From contig NZ_WHJH01000025.1 of NCBI RefSeq assembly GCF_011682145.1, forward strand, positions 24,929 to 88,928: a stretch of 64,000 nt of DNA, written 5' to 3'. Positions 1 through 6,813 of this stretch are shown here, piece after piece (within the stretch, counting starts at the first letter, position 1; every line of letters starts with the position of its first letter). The DNA is from Massilia mucilaginosa (GTDB lineage: Bacteria > Pseudomonadota > Gammaproteobacteria > Burkholderiales > Burkholderiaceae_D). Under the pieces are notes generated by a model. That model saw only the letters and a list, made by a program, of their open reading frames with translations, was not told the origin of the DNA and searched no databases. Made by a program: the position numbers and the translations under genes.

Positions 1-33
1 CTGCGAATATTGCCTCGCCTGCCGCGACCACGT

Positions 34-1128
34 CTAGCGCTTGTTGCTCAGCATTTCGTGCAGTTCGAGCCGGTTGTAGGCCGACCGCATCGCATCCTTG
101 GTGCCGATCATCTTTTTAGCGACCAGCTGCGCCAGCACGTCGTTCAGGCTGCGCGACATATTGTCTTCCTTGCGCTTGAGGAAATCGGCGATCAGGTGCG
201 TCTTGGACGGATCGCTGATCAGCGGCGCCACCTGCTGGTTGTGGTTGAAGATCATTTCGCTGGCCAGCACGAAGCTCTGGCCGTCCTCGCTCGGCAGCAG
301 GTTCTGGTAGATCACGCCGACCAGCGAGTTGGCCAGGGCGGCGGCGCGCTGCGCCTGCTGCTCGGCCGGAAAATATCCGAGCAGCTTGCCGATCGCACCC
401 AGCGCGCTGTTGGTGTGCATGGTGGCCAGCACCAGGTGGCCCGACTCGCCCGCATGCAGCACCGTGTCGGCGGTATCGAAGTCGCGGATCTCGCCCACCA
501 TCAGCACATCGGGCTTTTGCCGCATCGCCTCGCGCAGGCCGCTCGAGAAGCTGGCCGTGTCGGTCGGCACCTCCTTCTGCGAAATGATGGCCTGGTCGCG
601 CCGCAGGTAGTATTCGATCGGTTCTTCGATGGTCACGATGTGGGCGCTGCGGGTGCGGTTGATGTGCTCCAGCAGCGCGGCCATTGTGGTGGTCTTGCCG
701 GAACCGGTCGGGCCGGTCACCAGGATCACGCCCTTGGTCGCTTCCAGCATGGTGCGCACGTAAGCCGGCAGCCCGGTTTTCTCGATCGGCAGCGGCTCCA
801 TCGGAAGACGCCGGATCGCGATGCCGATGGTGCGTCCGCCCGACATGCGGTACAGATTGCAGCGCAGGCGGCAGTTGGTGAGCACGAAGGAACGGTCGAT
901 GGCGGCGCTGAGGATCTTGTCTTCCCAATCCTCGTCGATGGCGACCAGCAGCGGCTTCATGTCGGCCAGGGTCACCGCTTCGTCGCCCGCCGCAGTCCAG
1001 CCGCGCGGCGTCTTGATCATGATGCGCGCGTCCTGCTCGATATGGATGTCCGAGAACACCTCGCCCTGGTTGACCAGTGCAATCAGCTCGGACAGCAAAT
1101 CGCGTTCCGCCAAAAATTCATCGCTCAT
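34..1128 (-). CDS. PilT/DotB-like secretion ATPase
   Basis: A 364-residue hexameric ATPase of the PilT/GspE family, the cytoplasmic motor class that retracts or drives type IV pili. Visible motifs are Walker A GPTGSGKTTTMA, an Asp box around TIEEPIEYY, Walker B PDVLMVGEIRD and a His box HLVLATMHTNS, in the usual order. The start was taken at the ATG at 1128 (MSDEFLAERD); the frame stays open further upstream, but those residues look non-coding. It lies about 2.5 kb beyond the pilus operon that starts at 14163, on the same strand, with unrelated small genes between, so it is probably a separately expressed retraction-type motor of that pilus. The neighbouring operon already has an assembly ATPase (8464-10068) and a divergent second one (5814-6791). 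The family call is firm; the role as retraction motor is inference. Confidence 0.88.
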   Translation of the reverse strand: MSDEFLAERDLLSELIALVNQGEVFSDIHIEQDARIMIKTPRGWTAAGDEAVTLADMKPLLVAIDEDWEDKILSAAIDRSFVLTNCRLRCNLYRMSGGRTIGIAIRRLPMEPLPIEKTGLPAYVRTMLEATKGVILVTGPTGSGKTTTMAALLEHINRTRSAHIVTIEEPIEYYLRRDQAIISQKEVPTDTASFSSGLREAMRQKPDVLMVGEIRDFDTADTVLHAGESGHLVLATMHTNSALGAIGKLLGYFPAEQQAQRAAALANSLVGVIYQNLLPSEDGQSFVLASEMIFNHNQQVAPLISDPSKTHLIADFLKRKEDNMSRSLNDVLAQLVAKKMIGTKDAMRSAYNRLELHEMLSNKR

Positions 1129-1272
1129 ATGTATCCCGAAAAATGGCGCCCAGGCGGCGCCGCTGCCTCTTGCCCTGTGGCGTATGCAAGTCAAATCATA
1201 CTTGGCCCGGGCCGTCGATTTCTCAACAAATCTCAGCGGGGCGTCGGCAGCGAAAAAGTGCGCGGCGGCGGC

Positions 1273-1301
1273 GGAACCAATGGTGAGCGCGCAGCTACTC
1301 A
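1273..1301 (+). promoter_or_regulatory. hrp box (HrpL-type promoter)
   Basis: GGAACC, a 16-base spacer, then CTACTCA. This differs at one base from the HrpL consensus GGAACC-N15/16-CCACNNA. It ends 66 bases before the start of the 49-codon gene at 1368. Confidence 0.65.
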
Positions 1302-1367
1302 TGTTGGACCGCTGCGGCAGACGATGGCCAAGGCGGCACTTTCAATCAACCATTTAAGGAGAACATC

Positions 1368-1517
1368 ATGTTTGGTATCGCTACAACGGCAGCCACTACA
1401 GCATCAGGTCTGGGAAACATCGCGGCAGGTATGGCGGCCAACGAGGTGCTGACCGCAGCCGAGATGGCGGCGGCGATCCAGAAGAAGGCGAACACCGCTG
1501 CGGTGAACGCCATCTGA
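1368..1517 (+). CDS. small Ala-rich protein behind an hrp box
   Basis: A 49-residue protein starting MFGIATTAATTASGLGNIAA. It is rich in Ala, Thr and Gly, has no Cys, and has a probable amphipathic helix in its second half. The start has an excellent ribosome binding site (AAGGAGA, 5 bases upstream of the ATG). An hrp-box-like promoter lies upstream and a strong terminator directly downstream (1528-1562), so this is a compact transcription unit although the product is tiny. The family is not recognised. The promoter, size and composition would suit a T3SS-exported or pilus/needle-like subunit (Hrp pilins are small, helical, Cys-free proteins), but it is shorter than known needle proteins and this is only a suggestion. 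Confidence 0.6.
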   Translation: MFGIATTAATTASGLGNIAAGMAANEVLTAAEMAAAIQKKANTAAVNAI

Positions 1518-1527
1518 TGCACGCATG

Positions 1528-1562
1528 GCCGCGCTCCGGCGTGCCGCGGCGCGCGGCTTTTT
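1528..1562 (+). terminator. rho-independent terminator
   Basis: GCCGCGC at 1528-1534 pairs with GCGCGGC at 1551-1557 and is followed by TTTTT. It starts 10 bases after the stop of the 49-codon gene. Confidence 0.7.
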
Positions 1563-1605
1563 CCGCATCCCATCCTCAATAGACATACCACGACAGGAGG
1601 CAGCG

Positions 1606-1788
1606 ATGACCTATCTGAACAACCGTAGCCAGCATTTGCCGGCACCGCCCCGCAGCGGCGCCGGCGAATGGTCCAGCGCCGCGGGCGGCGACGCCGACTT
1701 GATCCGCTGGGCGGCGGCGCAGGGCCAGGCCCTGTCCAAGCTGCAGATCTTCAGCACCATGGCCAAGCAGGTAAACGAGCAACAGTAG
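1606..1788 (+). CDS. small protein of unknown function
   Basis: A 60-residue protein beginning MTYLNNRSQH and ending in a helix rich in Lys, Gln and hydrophobic residues (LSKLQIFSTMAKQVNEQQ). The ribosome binding site AGGAGG stands 5 bases before the ATG and is close to ideal. The gene lies between two terminators (1528-1562 and 1794-1819), so it depends on read-through from the hrp-box unit at 1273 or on an unseen promoter. It is not recognised. The polar, Pro-containing N-terminus and helical C-terminus resemble small T3SS needle, rod or chaperone proteins in general layout only. Confidence 0.55.
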   Translation: MTYLNNRSQHLPAPPRSGAGEWSSAAGGDADLIRWAAAQGQALSKLQIFSTMAKQVNEQQ

Positions 1789-1793
1789 ATGCG

Positions 1794-1819
1794 GCGCCGC
1801 CATCGGGCGGCGCTGTTTT
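1794..1819 (+). terminator. rho-independent terminator
   Basis: GCGCCGCC at 1794-1801, loop ATCG, GGCGGCGC at 1806-1813, then TGTTTTC. It begins 5 bases after the stop of the 60-codon gene. Confidence 0.7.
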
Positions 1820-1891
1820 CCCCGACCCGGCAGCGGCGCGTAACGGTCCCGCTGTCCGCGCTCCCTCCCGAGCTTCTCCCGCTCCCCCGCG

Positions 1892-1940
1892 TTCTCCCCC
1901 TTCTTCCCCTCTTCCCCTCTTCCCTTCCTCCCTTCTTCCC
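1892..1940. repeat. 49-base pure pyrimidine tract
   Basis: Uninterrupted C/T on the plus strand, built of imperfect TTCCCC/TTCTT units, and pyrimidine-rich from about 1855. On the minus strand it is a purine tract beginning directly after the stop codon of the 63-codon gene at 1942-2133. Confidence 0.8.
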
Positions 1941-1941
1941 G

Positions 1942-2133
1942 CTATGTCCACGCTTTTACTGCGCTCGGAGCCCGGCGCTGCGCCGGGCCGAGCCGCTCGA
2001 TCGACTGGGCCGTCGCGGTACATGCATGCTTGAAGTCCAGGAACTGTTCGAGCGCGAGGCTGGCGCGGCTGCCAGGCAGCGGCGCCGCAAGCCTGCTGCC
2101 GGCCGTACCGGCCAAGACGTTCAATTTCCTCAT
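1942..2133 (-). CDS. small protein behind a perfect hrp box
   Basis: A 63-residue basic protein starting MRKLNVLAGTAGSRLAAPLP. The ATG at 2133 has a GGAG site 8 bases upstream, and a perfect HrpL-type promoter on the same strand ends only 34 bases upstream (2168-2196). That promoter is the main reason to accept so short a frame. The product is not recognised; it has one Cys and no obvious signal peptide or membrane segment. A Ser/Arg/Ala-rich N-terminus is compatible with a T3SS-exported peptide, but nothing proves export. The frame ends exactly where a long purine tract starts. Confidence 0.45.
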   Translation of the reverse strand: MRKLNVLAGTAGSRLAAPLPGSRASLALEQFLDFKHACTATAQSIERLGPAQRRAPSAVKAWT

Positions 2134-2167
2134 GCTGGGGCTCCGAGGACGCGGGGAAGTCGGACTC

Positions 2168-2196
2168 TGTGTGGCAGCGCCGCCAGCCCTGGTTCC
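2168..2196 (-). promoter_or_regulatory. hrp box (HrpL-type promoter), perfect match
   Basis: Read on the minus strand: GGAACC, 16-base spacer, CCACACA. Both elements match the HrpL consensus fully. It points at the 63-codon gene starting at 2133. Confidence 0.75.
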
Positions 2197-2275
2197 ATCG
2201 GCCGCCCCTGCCCGATCCGCGCAGGGGCGCGCGGCCTGGCATGAAATCGATGGTCATACAACACCCGAACGACAG

Positions 2276-2304
2276 GGAACGGCGTAACACTTTTGGACCA
2301 CTGA
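2276..2304 (+). promoter_or_regulatory. hrp box (HrpL-type promoter)
   Basis: GGAACG, 16-base spacer, CCACTGA. One mismatch in the -35 element, perfect -10 element. It ends 152 bases before the putative chaperone gene at 2457. Confidence 0.6.
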
Positions 2305-2456
2305 AGCCGGCGCGGAAAATCAGTATGATCGAACACATGGGGCGGATCGCGGCAGGCTCGTGCGCATTGTTTGATCTTGGCGATGCGCACCGGAACGCGT
2401 AGCATGCACTTACCCATTTTGCATTGCTCCGACCGCTTACTTTTCCTAAAGGTTCT

Positions 2457-2870
2457 ATGCAGCAACACGACTATGTCCCACCAGAGGAGTTCGGTGGCTC
2501 GGCCGCTGCCGTCCTGCGTTGCCTGCGCGAACTGGTCGAGCTGACGGGCCAGGAGAGCACCGCCGGCCCACCGGTGCTGGAGTTGCAGTTCGACGAGATT
2601 GTTACCCTGACGTCGCTGGCGGCCGACGCGGCACAGCCCTTCCTGTGCGTGTCGGTGCATTTACCGCGCCGTACGCTGGTGGCGGCGGCGGCGCCGCCGC
2701 TGGCCAGCCCCGGCTATCCCGGCGGCGAATGGCTGTGGGACGCCAGCGAAGGGCGTTACATCATCCTGCACAATATCGGCATCGAGCAGCTGGCCGACGA
2801 GACCAGCCTGCTTGATGCGATCATGGACGCCAGGGACAAGGCCGGCGCCTGGCTGCTGTCGGTGTCATAG
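2457..2870 (+). CDS. CesT-like T3SS chaperone (putative)
   Basis: A 137-residue acidic protein. The alternating strand/helix pattern, the central hydrophobic strand (PFLCVSVHLPRR) and the C-terminal helix preceded by ILHNIGIEQLADETSLLD fit the small CesT/Tir-chaperone fold, whose members bind one or a few T3SS substrates in the cytoplasm and deliver them to the export ATPase. The start at 2457 has AAAGG 4 bases upstream; an in-frame ATG at 2424 is less likely. An hrp-box-like promoter lies upstream at 2276-2304. No obvious effector gene is adjacent, so its client is unknown. Assignment rests on size, acidity, predicted fold and regulation, not on a diagnostic motif. Confidence 0.6.
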   Translation: MQQHDYVPPEEFGGSAAAVLRCLRELVELTGQESTAGPPVLELQFDEIVTLTSLAADAAQPFLCVSVHLPRRTLVAAAAPPLASPGYPGGEWLWDASEGRYIILHNIGIEQLADETSLLDAIMDARDKAGAWLLSVS

Positions 2871-2916
2871 GCCGCGCGCCGGGCCCGCTCAAAATGCGGC
2901 GCTGGCGCGCGCCGAT

Positions 2917-2944
2917 GGAACCATGGCCCGCCGCGCGCCACTCA
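2917..2944 (+). promoter_or_regulatory. hrp box (HrpL-type promoter), perfect match
   Basis: GGAACC, 15-base spacer, CCACTCA: full match to the HrpL consensus. It ends 47 bases before the small gene at 2992 and could also serve the GNAT-like gene at 3217. Confidence 0.75.
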
Positions 2945-2991
2945 TAGCTACTCCAACCGGAGTTGCAACCGTCACTTTGAAAGGAATCACC

Positions 2992-3096
2992 GTGCCAGTC
3001 CTCGCCCCTGTCCTGAGCGCCGCCTCCACCCTCGCCGCAATGGTGCCGCCACCGCCACCACCTGCGCCAAAACCTGACAGCGCCGCCATCGTCTAA
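2992..3096 (+). CDS. 34-residue Pro-rich peptide behind an hrp box
   Basis: A 34-codon frame starting with GTG. A good AAAGGA site stands 6 bases upstream and a perfect hrp box ends 47 bases upstream. The peptide has a hydrophobic Ala/Leu/Val half, a run of six prolines near residues 19-24 and a polar tail. It is too short for family assignment. The case for it being real is the alignment of promoter, ribosome binding site and frame; the alternative is that this is merely the leader of the gene at 3217. Confidence 0.4.
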   Translation: MPVLAPVLSAASTLAAMVPPPPPPAPKPDSAAIV

Positions 3097-3216
3097 GCGC
3101 GTTCCCGGTGTGGGGCTGCCGACGCGGTCCCGCACCCTGGTTGCCTGCGCAGCGATGCCTGCGCGGCTCCCCCTGCTTCATTCCCACCTTACCCACCCTG
3201 TCCGCACGGAGTTCCC

Positions 3217-3648
3217 ATGGCCGAGCTGCGCCTCACCGACTGCGCCGATGTCGGTCTCATGTACGACATCGAACAAAGCCGCTACCCCAGCGCGCAGACC
3301 GCCGTTGCCACGCGCGAGCGCACCGTTACCCACTACCTTGGCTGTCCCTCGGTCGGCTACGAGATCGATGGCGTGGCGGCCGGCGGCGCCGTGTTCGACG
3401 GCCGCGAACTTCACCTGGCGGTGCTGCCGCAATTCCACGGGCGCTGGGCGTGGCTGCTGAAACCCACCTTGGACTGGCTGTTTGCGCTATGCGATCCGGT
3501 GCGGGTGCGCATCGAGCAAGATAACGCGCGCTGCATCCGCTTCATGGACAGCGGCGGCTGGGAGCGCGTCGACGAAGATCGTCAATACATCACCTATCTG
3601 CTCAGCAGCACCACGCCGCACGTGTTCCGGCGCCGCCGCGCGCACTAG
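3217..3648 (+). CDS. GNAT-like acetyltransferase-fold protein
   Basis: A 143-residue protein with the pattern of a small GNAT domain: an N-terminal helix-strand segment, a central strand HLAVLPQFHGRWAWLLKPTL followed by a long helix, and the terminal element NARCIRFMDSGGWERVDED that resembles the usual IRFAEKLGF-type acetyl-CoA-site helix and strand. Proteins of this compact kind occur in phages and accessory loci, often with unknown substrate. It lies downstream of an hrp box (2917-2944) and a small peptide gene. Its last four bases overlap the 3' end of the convergent lytic transglycosylase gene. An inverted repeat at 3652-3672 just past the stop may help to end transcription. The fold call is tentative. 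Confidence 0.55.
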   Translation: MAELRLTDCADVGLMYDIEQSRYPSAQTAVATRERTVTHYLGCPSVGYEIDGVAAGGAVFDGRELHLAVLPQFHGRWAWLLKPTLDWLFALCDPVRVRIEQDNARCIRFMDSGGWERVDEDRQYITYLLSSTTPHVFRRRRAH

Positions 3649-4067
3649 CGCCCTGCCGCCTCGCGCGGCAGGTTGCGGTAGACCTTGAGCGCATACGCCA
3701 GCCGCTTCTTTGGATCGGCGGCGTTGTAAGCCCCTACCGCATCCCAGGAATTGCCGAGCCGGCGCATGTTCTGCGCCAGTATCCACGCACCGACGTGGAT
3801 GCTGGTGCAGGCGTCGTACAGCTGGCGTTCCTCCAGACCATGGCGGCGCAATGTCGGCAGCCAGCTGCTGTTGATCTGCATCAGGCCGATATCGTAGGAC
3901 CCGTTGGCGTTCGGGCGCCCGCGCGCCAGCGGATCGAGCCCGGATTCGGTGCGCGCGATGGCGTACAGCAGGCTGGCGTTGACGCCATGGCGCTCGGCGG
4001 CCTCCTGCCAGCAGGCGCCGGCGCGCCCGCACAGCAGTGCCAGCGCCAGTGCGCATGCCGCCTTCAT
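3645..4067 (-). CDS. lytic transglycosylase (IagB/VirB1-like; R64 PilT type)
   Basis: A 140-residue periplasmic enzyme that cleaves the peptidoglycan glycan strand to make room for a trans-envelope machine. It has a Sec signal peptide (about residues 1-18), then the SLT fold: catalytic Glu in AIARTESGLDP, followed by DIGLMQINSSW and VGAYNAADPKK. The ATG at 4067 overlaps the stop of the PilV-like gene by four bases (ATGA), so the two are translationally coupled. In plasmid R64 the corresponding gene of the thin-pilus operon is called pilT, which must not be confused with the retraction ATPase of the same name. The same protein type also serves T3SSs (IagB, IpgF), and with a T3SS nearby it could serve both. 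Confidence 0.88.
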   Translation of the reverse strand: MKAACALALALLCGRAGACWQEAAERHGVNASLLYAIARTESGLDPLARGRPNANGSYDIGLMQINSSWLPTLRRHGLEERQLYDACTSIHVGAWILAQNMRRLGNSWDAVGAYNAADPKKRLAYALKVYRNLPREAAGR

Positions 4068-5377
4068 CGCGTCAGCGAACCGCTCATGTAGCGCCACACG
4101 GCATTGTCCGGGTCGGTGCCGGTGCAGATCAGCGGCAGCGGCGGCGAGCCAGAATCGAGCACGATGGTGCCGATGATATTGACGCGCACCGGCGGGTTGG
4201 CGCCTTCCAGCCACTTGTTGCAGCCCCAGCCCGGCCCGTAGTGGCTGCCGATCGAATAGGTCGCCGCCCAGATGTAGTCGTCGGCGGTGAGGGTGTACGC
4301 GTGGACGTGGTCGTACACGTCCAGGTCGCCCTTGATCTCGCCGTTCCTGGCGGCGACGAGATCGCGCCCGGCCTTGATGTCGGCGCCGGCTGTCAGGCTG
4401 CCCGCAATCGCCAGGTTGCCGTCCTGGTCGGCCGCCAGCGGCCGCCATGCCCCGCTGGCCTGGTGGTAGCTGAAGGCCAGGCCGAGCGACGTGACCATCC
4501 GCACGTCGCCATCCTTGCTGCCGGGCTGCGGCGCCAGGTCGGCGTAGCCGGCCACCGGCTCCTTCCAGGACGAGGTGCTGGCGACCCTGGTCCAGCGGTT
4601 CTCGCCGCTGCAGTGCATCAGGTTGCGCGCGGCGTCGACCGCGATGGCGGCGCCGCCGCACGGCGCGTCGAGCGTGACCACCGCCGCCGCGCCCATCCCG
4701 AGCGGCGCGTTCATCTGGTTCAGCTCGGGCATGCCCGGCACCTTGTTGCGGTACAAAAAATCGGCCGCTTGGCCAGTGCCGTCGAACAGCAGGGCCGACA
4801 CCAGGCTGCCGCCGCCGGCCGCCGTGCCGCTGCACTTGGCGCCGATGAAGCTGGCCAGGGTCGGCGCGGTAGTCGCGTCGAGCGCCCAGGCGCCGGCCGC
4901 GCTGCGCGCCCGCCCCGGCTCGCGGCTGCTGATGAAGCCCGCGCCGGCGCTGGCGGCGGCAAAGGCCAGTACCCGGTCCGGGATCGGCGCGCCTTCGCTC
5001 ACCACCAGCGCATCGAGCACGATGGTGCTTGAGGCCGCCGCCGACTTGGCGCGCGGGCGCACCAGCAGGCAGGCGCCCTGGCCGTAGGGATTGGTCGCAG
5101 CCATTCCGGGCGGCAGCATGCCGGCCGCGCGCAGCATGTCCGGCGTGATGACCAGGGTCTGGCCGACCTTGGCCGGCTGCGCCAGCGTCCCGTACCGGTC
5201 GGCCAGATAGGTGCTGGCGGCGGCCGTCATGGCCGACTGGTATTGCGCGCTGCGCTGCGCCTTGGCGTCTTCGAGGCCGGTGTCGATCATCGACGCCAGG
5301 CCCGCCACCAGCATGGCGGCGATCAGGAGCGCGCCGAGGATTTCGATCATGGCGATGCCGTGCTGTTTGTGGTGCAT
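4064..5377 (-). CDS. pilV: PilV-like minor tip pilin, no shufflon
   Basis: A 437-residue type IVb minor pilin. It has a short leader ending in Gly7, then IAMIEILGALLIAAMLV with Glu at +5 of the mature protein, the hallmark of prepilin peptidase substrates. A long N-terminal alpha-helix is followed by a Cys-containing C-terminal body, with several Gly/Ala-rich stretches and a terminal domain near residues 345-437. In R64 PilV is the tip adhesin that decides mating-partner specificity and its 3' end is switched by a shufflon. Here the gene ends within a four-base overlap with the next gene and no alternative 3' segments or sfx repeats are present, so the tip is fixed. AAGGA lies 5 bases before the ATG. 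Confidence 0.82.
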   Translation of the reverse strand: MHHKQHGIAMIEILGALLIAAMLVAGLASMIDTGLEDAKAQRSAQYQSAMTAAASTYLADRYGTLAQPAKVGQTLVITPDMLRAAGMLPPGMAATNPYGQGACLLVRPRAKSAAASSTIVLDALVVSEGAPIPDRVLAFAAASAGAGFISSREPGRARSAAGAWALDATTAPTLASFIGAKCSGTAAGGGSLVSALLFDGTGQAADFLYRNKVPGMPELNQMNAPLGMGAAAVVTLDAPCGGAAIAVDAARNLMHCSGENRWTRVASTSSWKEPVAGYADLAPQPGSKDGDVRMVTSLGLAFSYHQASGAWRPLAADQDGNLAIAGSLTAGADIKAGRDLVAARNGEIKGDLDVYDHVHAYTLTADDYIWAATYSIGSHYGPGWGCNKWLEGANPPVRVNIIGTIVLDSGSPPLPLICTGTDPDNAVWRYMSGSLTR

Positions 5378-5385
5378 GCTTGTCC

Positions 5386-5811
5386 TTAGTTGGCGGCGGC
5401 CAGCCACACCGGGCCGCCGTCCGGAATCGCCAGCGCCGGAGTGGCGATGGAACTCGGCGCGGCGCCGAGCGCCGGCCAGAAAAATCCGCCGCTGAAGCGT
5501 CCGACCATGTGCGAGCGCTGCGACAGCGCCAGTAATTCGGAGGTCAGCCCCGGCTGCGGCGCCAGCGCATACACCAAAATAGTGCCCTCGGCGAGGCGGT
5601 AGTTGGCAAAGCCGGCCCGGTTCACTGGGGCGGCCTGGAACTGCTCCGGATGGGCGGTAAAGTATCCCACCACCGCCTGGCGGTACTGGGCCATCGCGCT
5701 GGCCTGGCCGCGCTGCGCGGTACGCGCCGCCAGCACCCCGGGGTCGCCCTGGCCGGCGCAATACCAGGTGGTGAGCGCCAGCAGCACGGCGACGATCATG
5801 GCGTTGAACAT
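5386..5811 (-). CDS. pilM: PilM-family pilus assembly protein
   Basis: A 141-residue protein with one N-terminal membrane anchor (about residues 3-20, ending in a Cys-containing segment) and a small periplasmic domain. Size, topology and position in the type IVb pilus operon match R64 PilM, an accessory inner-membrane protein whose biochemical role is not settled. It lies 8 bases upstream of the PilV-like gene and starts 2 bases after the stop of the upstream ATPase gene, so it is within the operon. In R64 the pilM gene is placed earlier in the operon; here it has moved next to pilV. Recognition rests on topology and context, hence moderate confidence. Confidence 0.62.
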   Translation of the reverse strand: MFNAMIVAVLLALTTWYCAGQGDPGVLAARTAQRGQASAMAQYRQAVVGYFTAHPEQFQAAPVNRAGFANYRLAEGTILVYALAPQPGLTSELLALSQRSHMVGRFSGGFFWPALGAAPSSIATPALAIPDGGPVWLAAAN

Positions 5812-5813
5812 GG

Positions 5814-6791
5814 CTAGCGCTGCGCCAGCGGGTGCGCCGCGTTGGAGGCGATCAGCGCCGCCATCTGCTGCCGTGCGATGGCCGCCAGCAGATCGTACTG
5901 GCCGTTGCGCACATGGCTACGCGCCGATGGAGCGTCTTTCAGCAGCAGCATGTCGGTCTTGAGCGTCATCTTGGCGCTGGTGCCGAGCTGCTGGTACAGC
6001 ACCCCGGCCACGCCCTCGGCCATCAGCGCGCGCGCGTGCTCGGCGCCGAGCCGCTCGGCCGCCAGCGATTCGAGCTTGCCGATGGCCTGGGTCGCGCTGT
6101 CAGCGCGCATGGTGCTGATCAGGAGGTAGCCGTCGATGCTGGCGCGCAGCGCGGCCACGGCGGCTTCCTGGTCGCGGATCTCGTCAAGCAGGATGATATG
6201 CGCGCCGCTCCCCAGCACCCGCCGCAACGCCTCGGCGCAGCTGGCGCCGTTGTCCGCGCCGGTGCCGGTCTGGTAGCAAACGCCGTCGCCGTAGCTGCCT
6301 TCGAGCGGCAATTCGATCAGCGCCTCGCCCGTGACGGCCACGCCGCCGTGCGCCGCCAGCCGTTCCTTGACCATGGCGCAGGCGGTGCTGGTCTTGCCTG
6401 ACTTGGCCGGGCCGGCCACCAGGAACAGGCCGGACAGCCCGCGCGCCAGCAGCGCCGGGATGAACGCGTTCGGGATGCCGAGTTCGGCCAGCGAACGGAT
6501 GGCGGCGGCAATGCGGCGCAGCACGAACACCTGGCCGCCGGCCGTGAGCATGGTCGTCATGTGGTAATCGACGCCGTCGTGCGCCACCTTGCAGCGCGCC
6601 GGCGCGCGCGGCCCCGCCAGCGCCGCCTTGCACACGCCGATCAGCAGATCGAGGTCGCCGCGCAGCGCGGCGCTCGCGCGCAGCGGATTGGCACTGGCGC
6701 CGGGGACGTCGCAAAAGCGGTCCTCCAGGGTCGGATGGCCCAGGTAAAGGTCGGAAAACACCAGCTGGCGGACTGCGGTAGCGTCAAGCAT
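5814..6791 (-). CDS. divergent PilT/GspE-family ATPase in the pilus operon
   Basis: A 325-residue ATPase with an altered Walker A (GPAKSGKTSTA, Lys and Thr/Ser conserved), a Walker B HIILLDEIRDQEAAVAALR and a His-box-like segment LLISTMRADSATQAIGKL in which the usual THANS/HTNS is changed. The Asp box region (VTGEALIELPLEGS) is degenerate. It resembles PilT more than the assembly ATPase PilQ, but is shorter and less conserved than the PilT-like gene at 34-1128. It lies between the prepilin and pilM genes, where R64 has no ATPase. It may be a retraction or regulatory motor, perhaps mixing with the others. Activity is uncertain because of the changed motifs. Confidence 0.75.
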   Translation of the reverse strand: MLDATAVRQLVFSDLYLGHPTLEDRFCDVPGASANPLRASAALRGDLDLLIGVCKAALAGPRAPARCKVAHDGVDYHMTTMLTAGGQVFVLRRIAAAIRSLAELGIPNAFIPALLARGLSGLFLVAGPAKSGKTSTACAMVKERLAAHGGVAVTGEALIELPLEGSYGDGVCYQTGTGADNGASCAEALRRVLGSGAHIILLDEIRDQEAAVAALRASIDGYLLISTMRADSATQAIGKLESLAAERLGAEHARALMAEGVAGVLYQQLGTSAKMTLKTDMLLLKDAPSARSHVRNGQYDLLAAIARQQMAALIASNAAHPLAQR

Positions 6792-6813
6792 ACGAAGGTC
6801 GATCGGGTCGGGT

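Noticed and set aside
10..1452. A 480-codon plus-strand frame opposite the PilT-like ATPase
   Set aside because: Antisense image of a gene with complete Walker A, Walker B and His box motifs; the product is His/Arg/Gln-rich without recognisable features.
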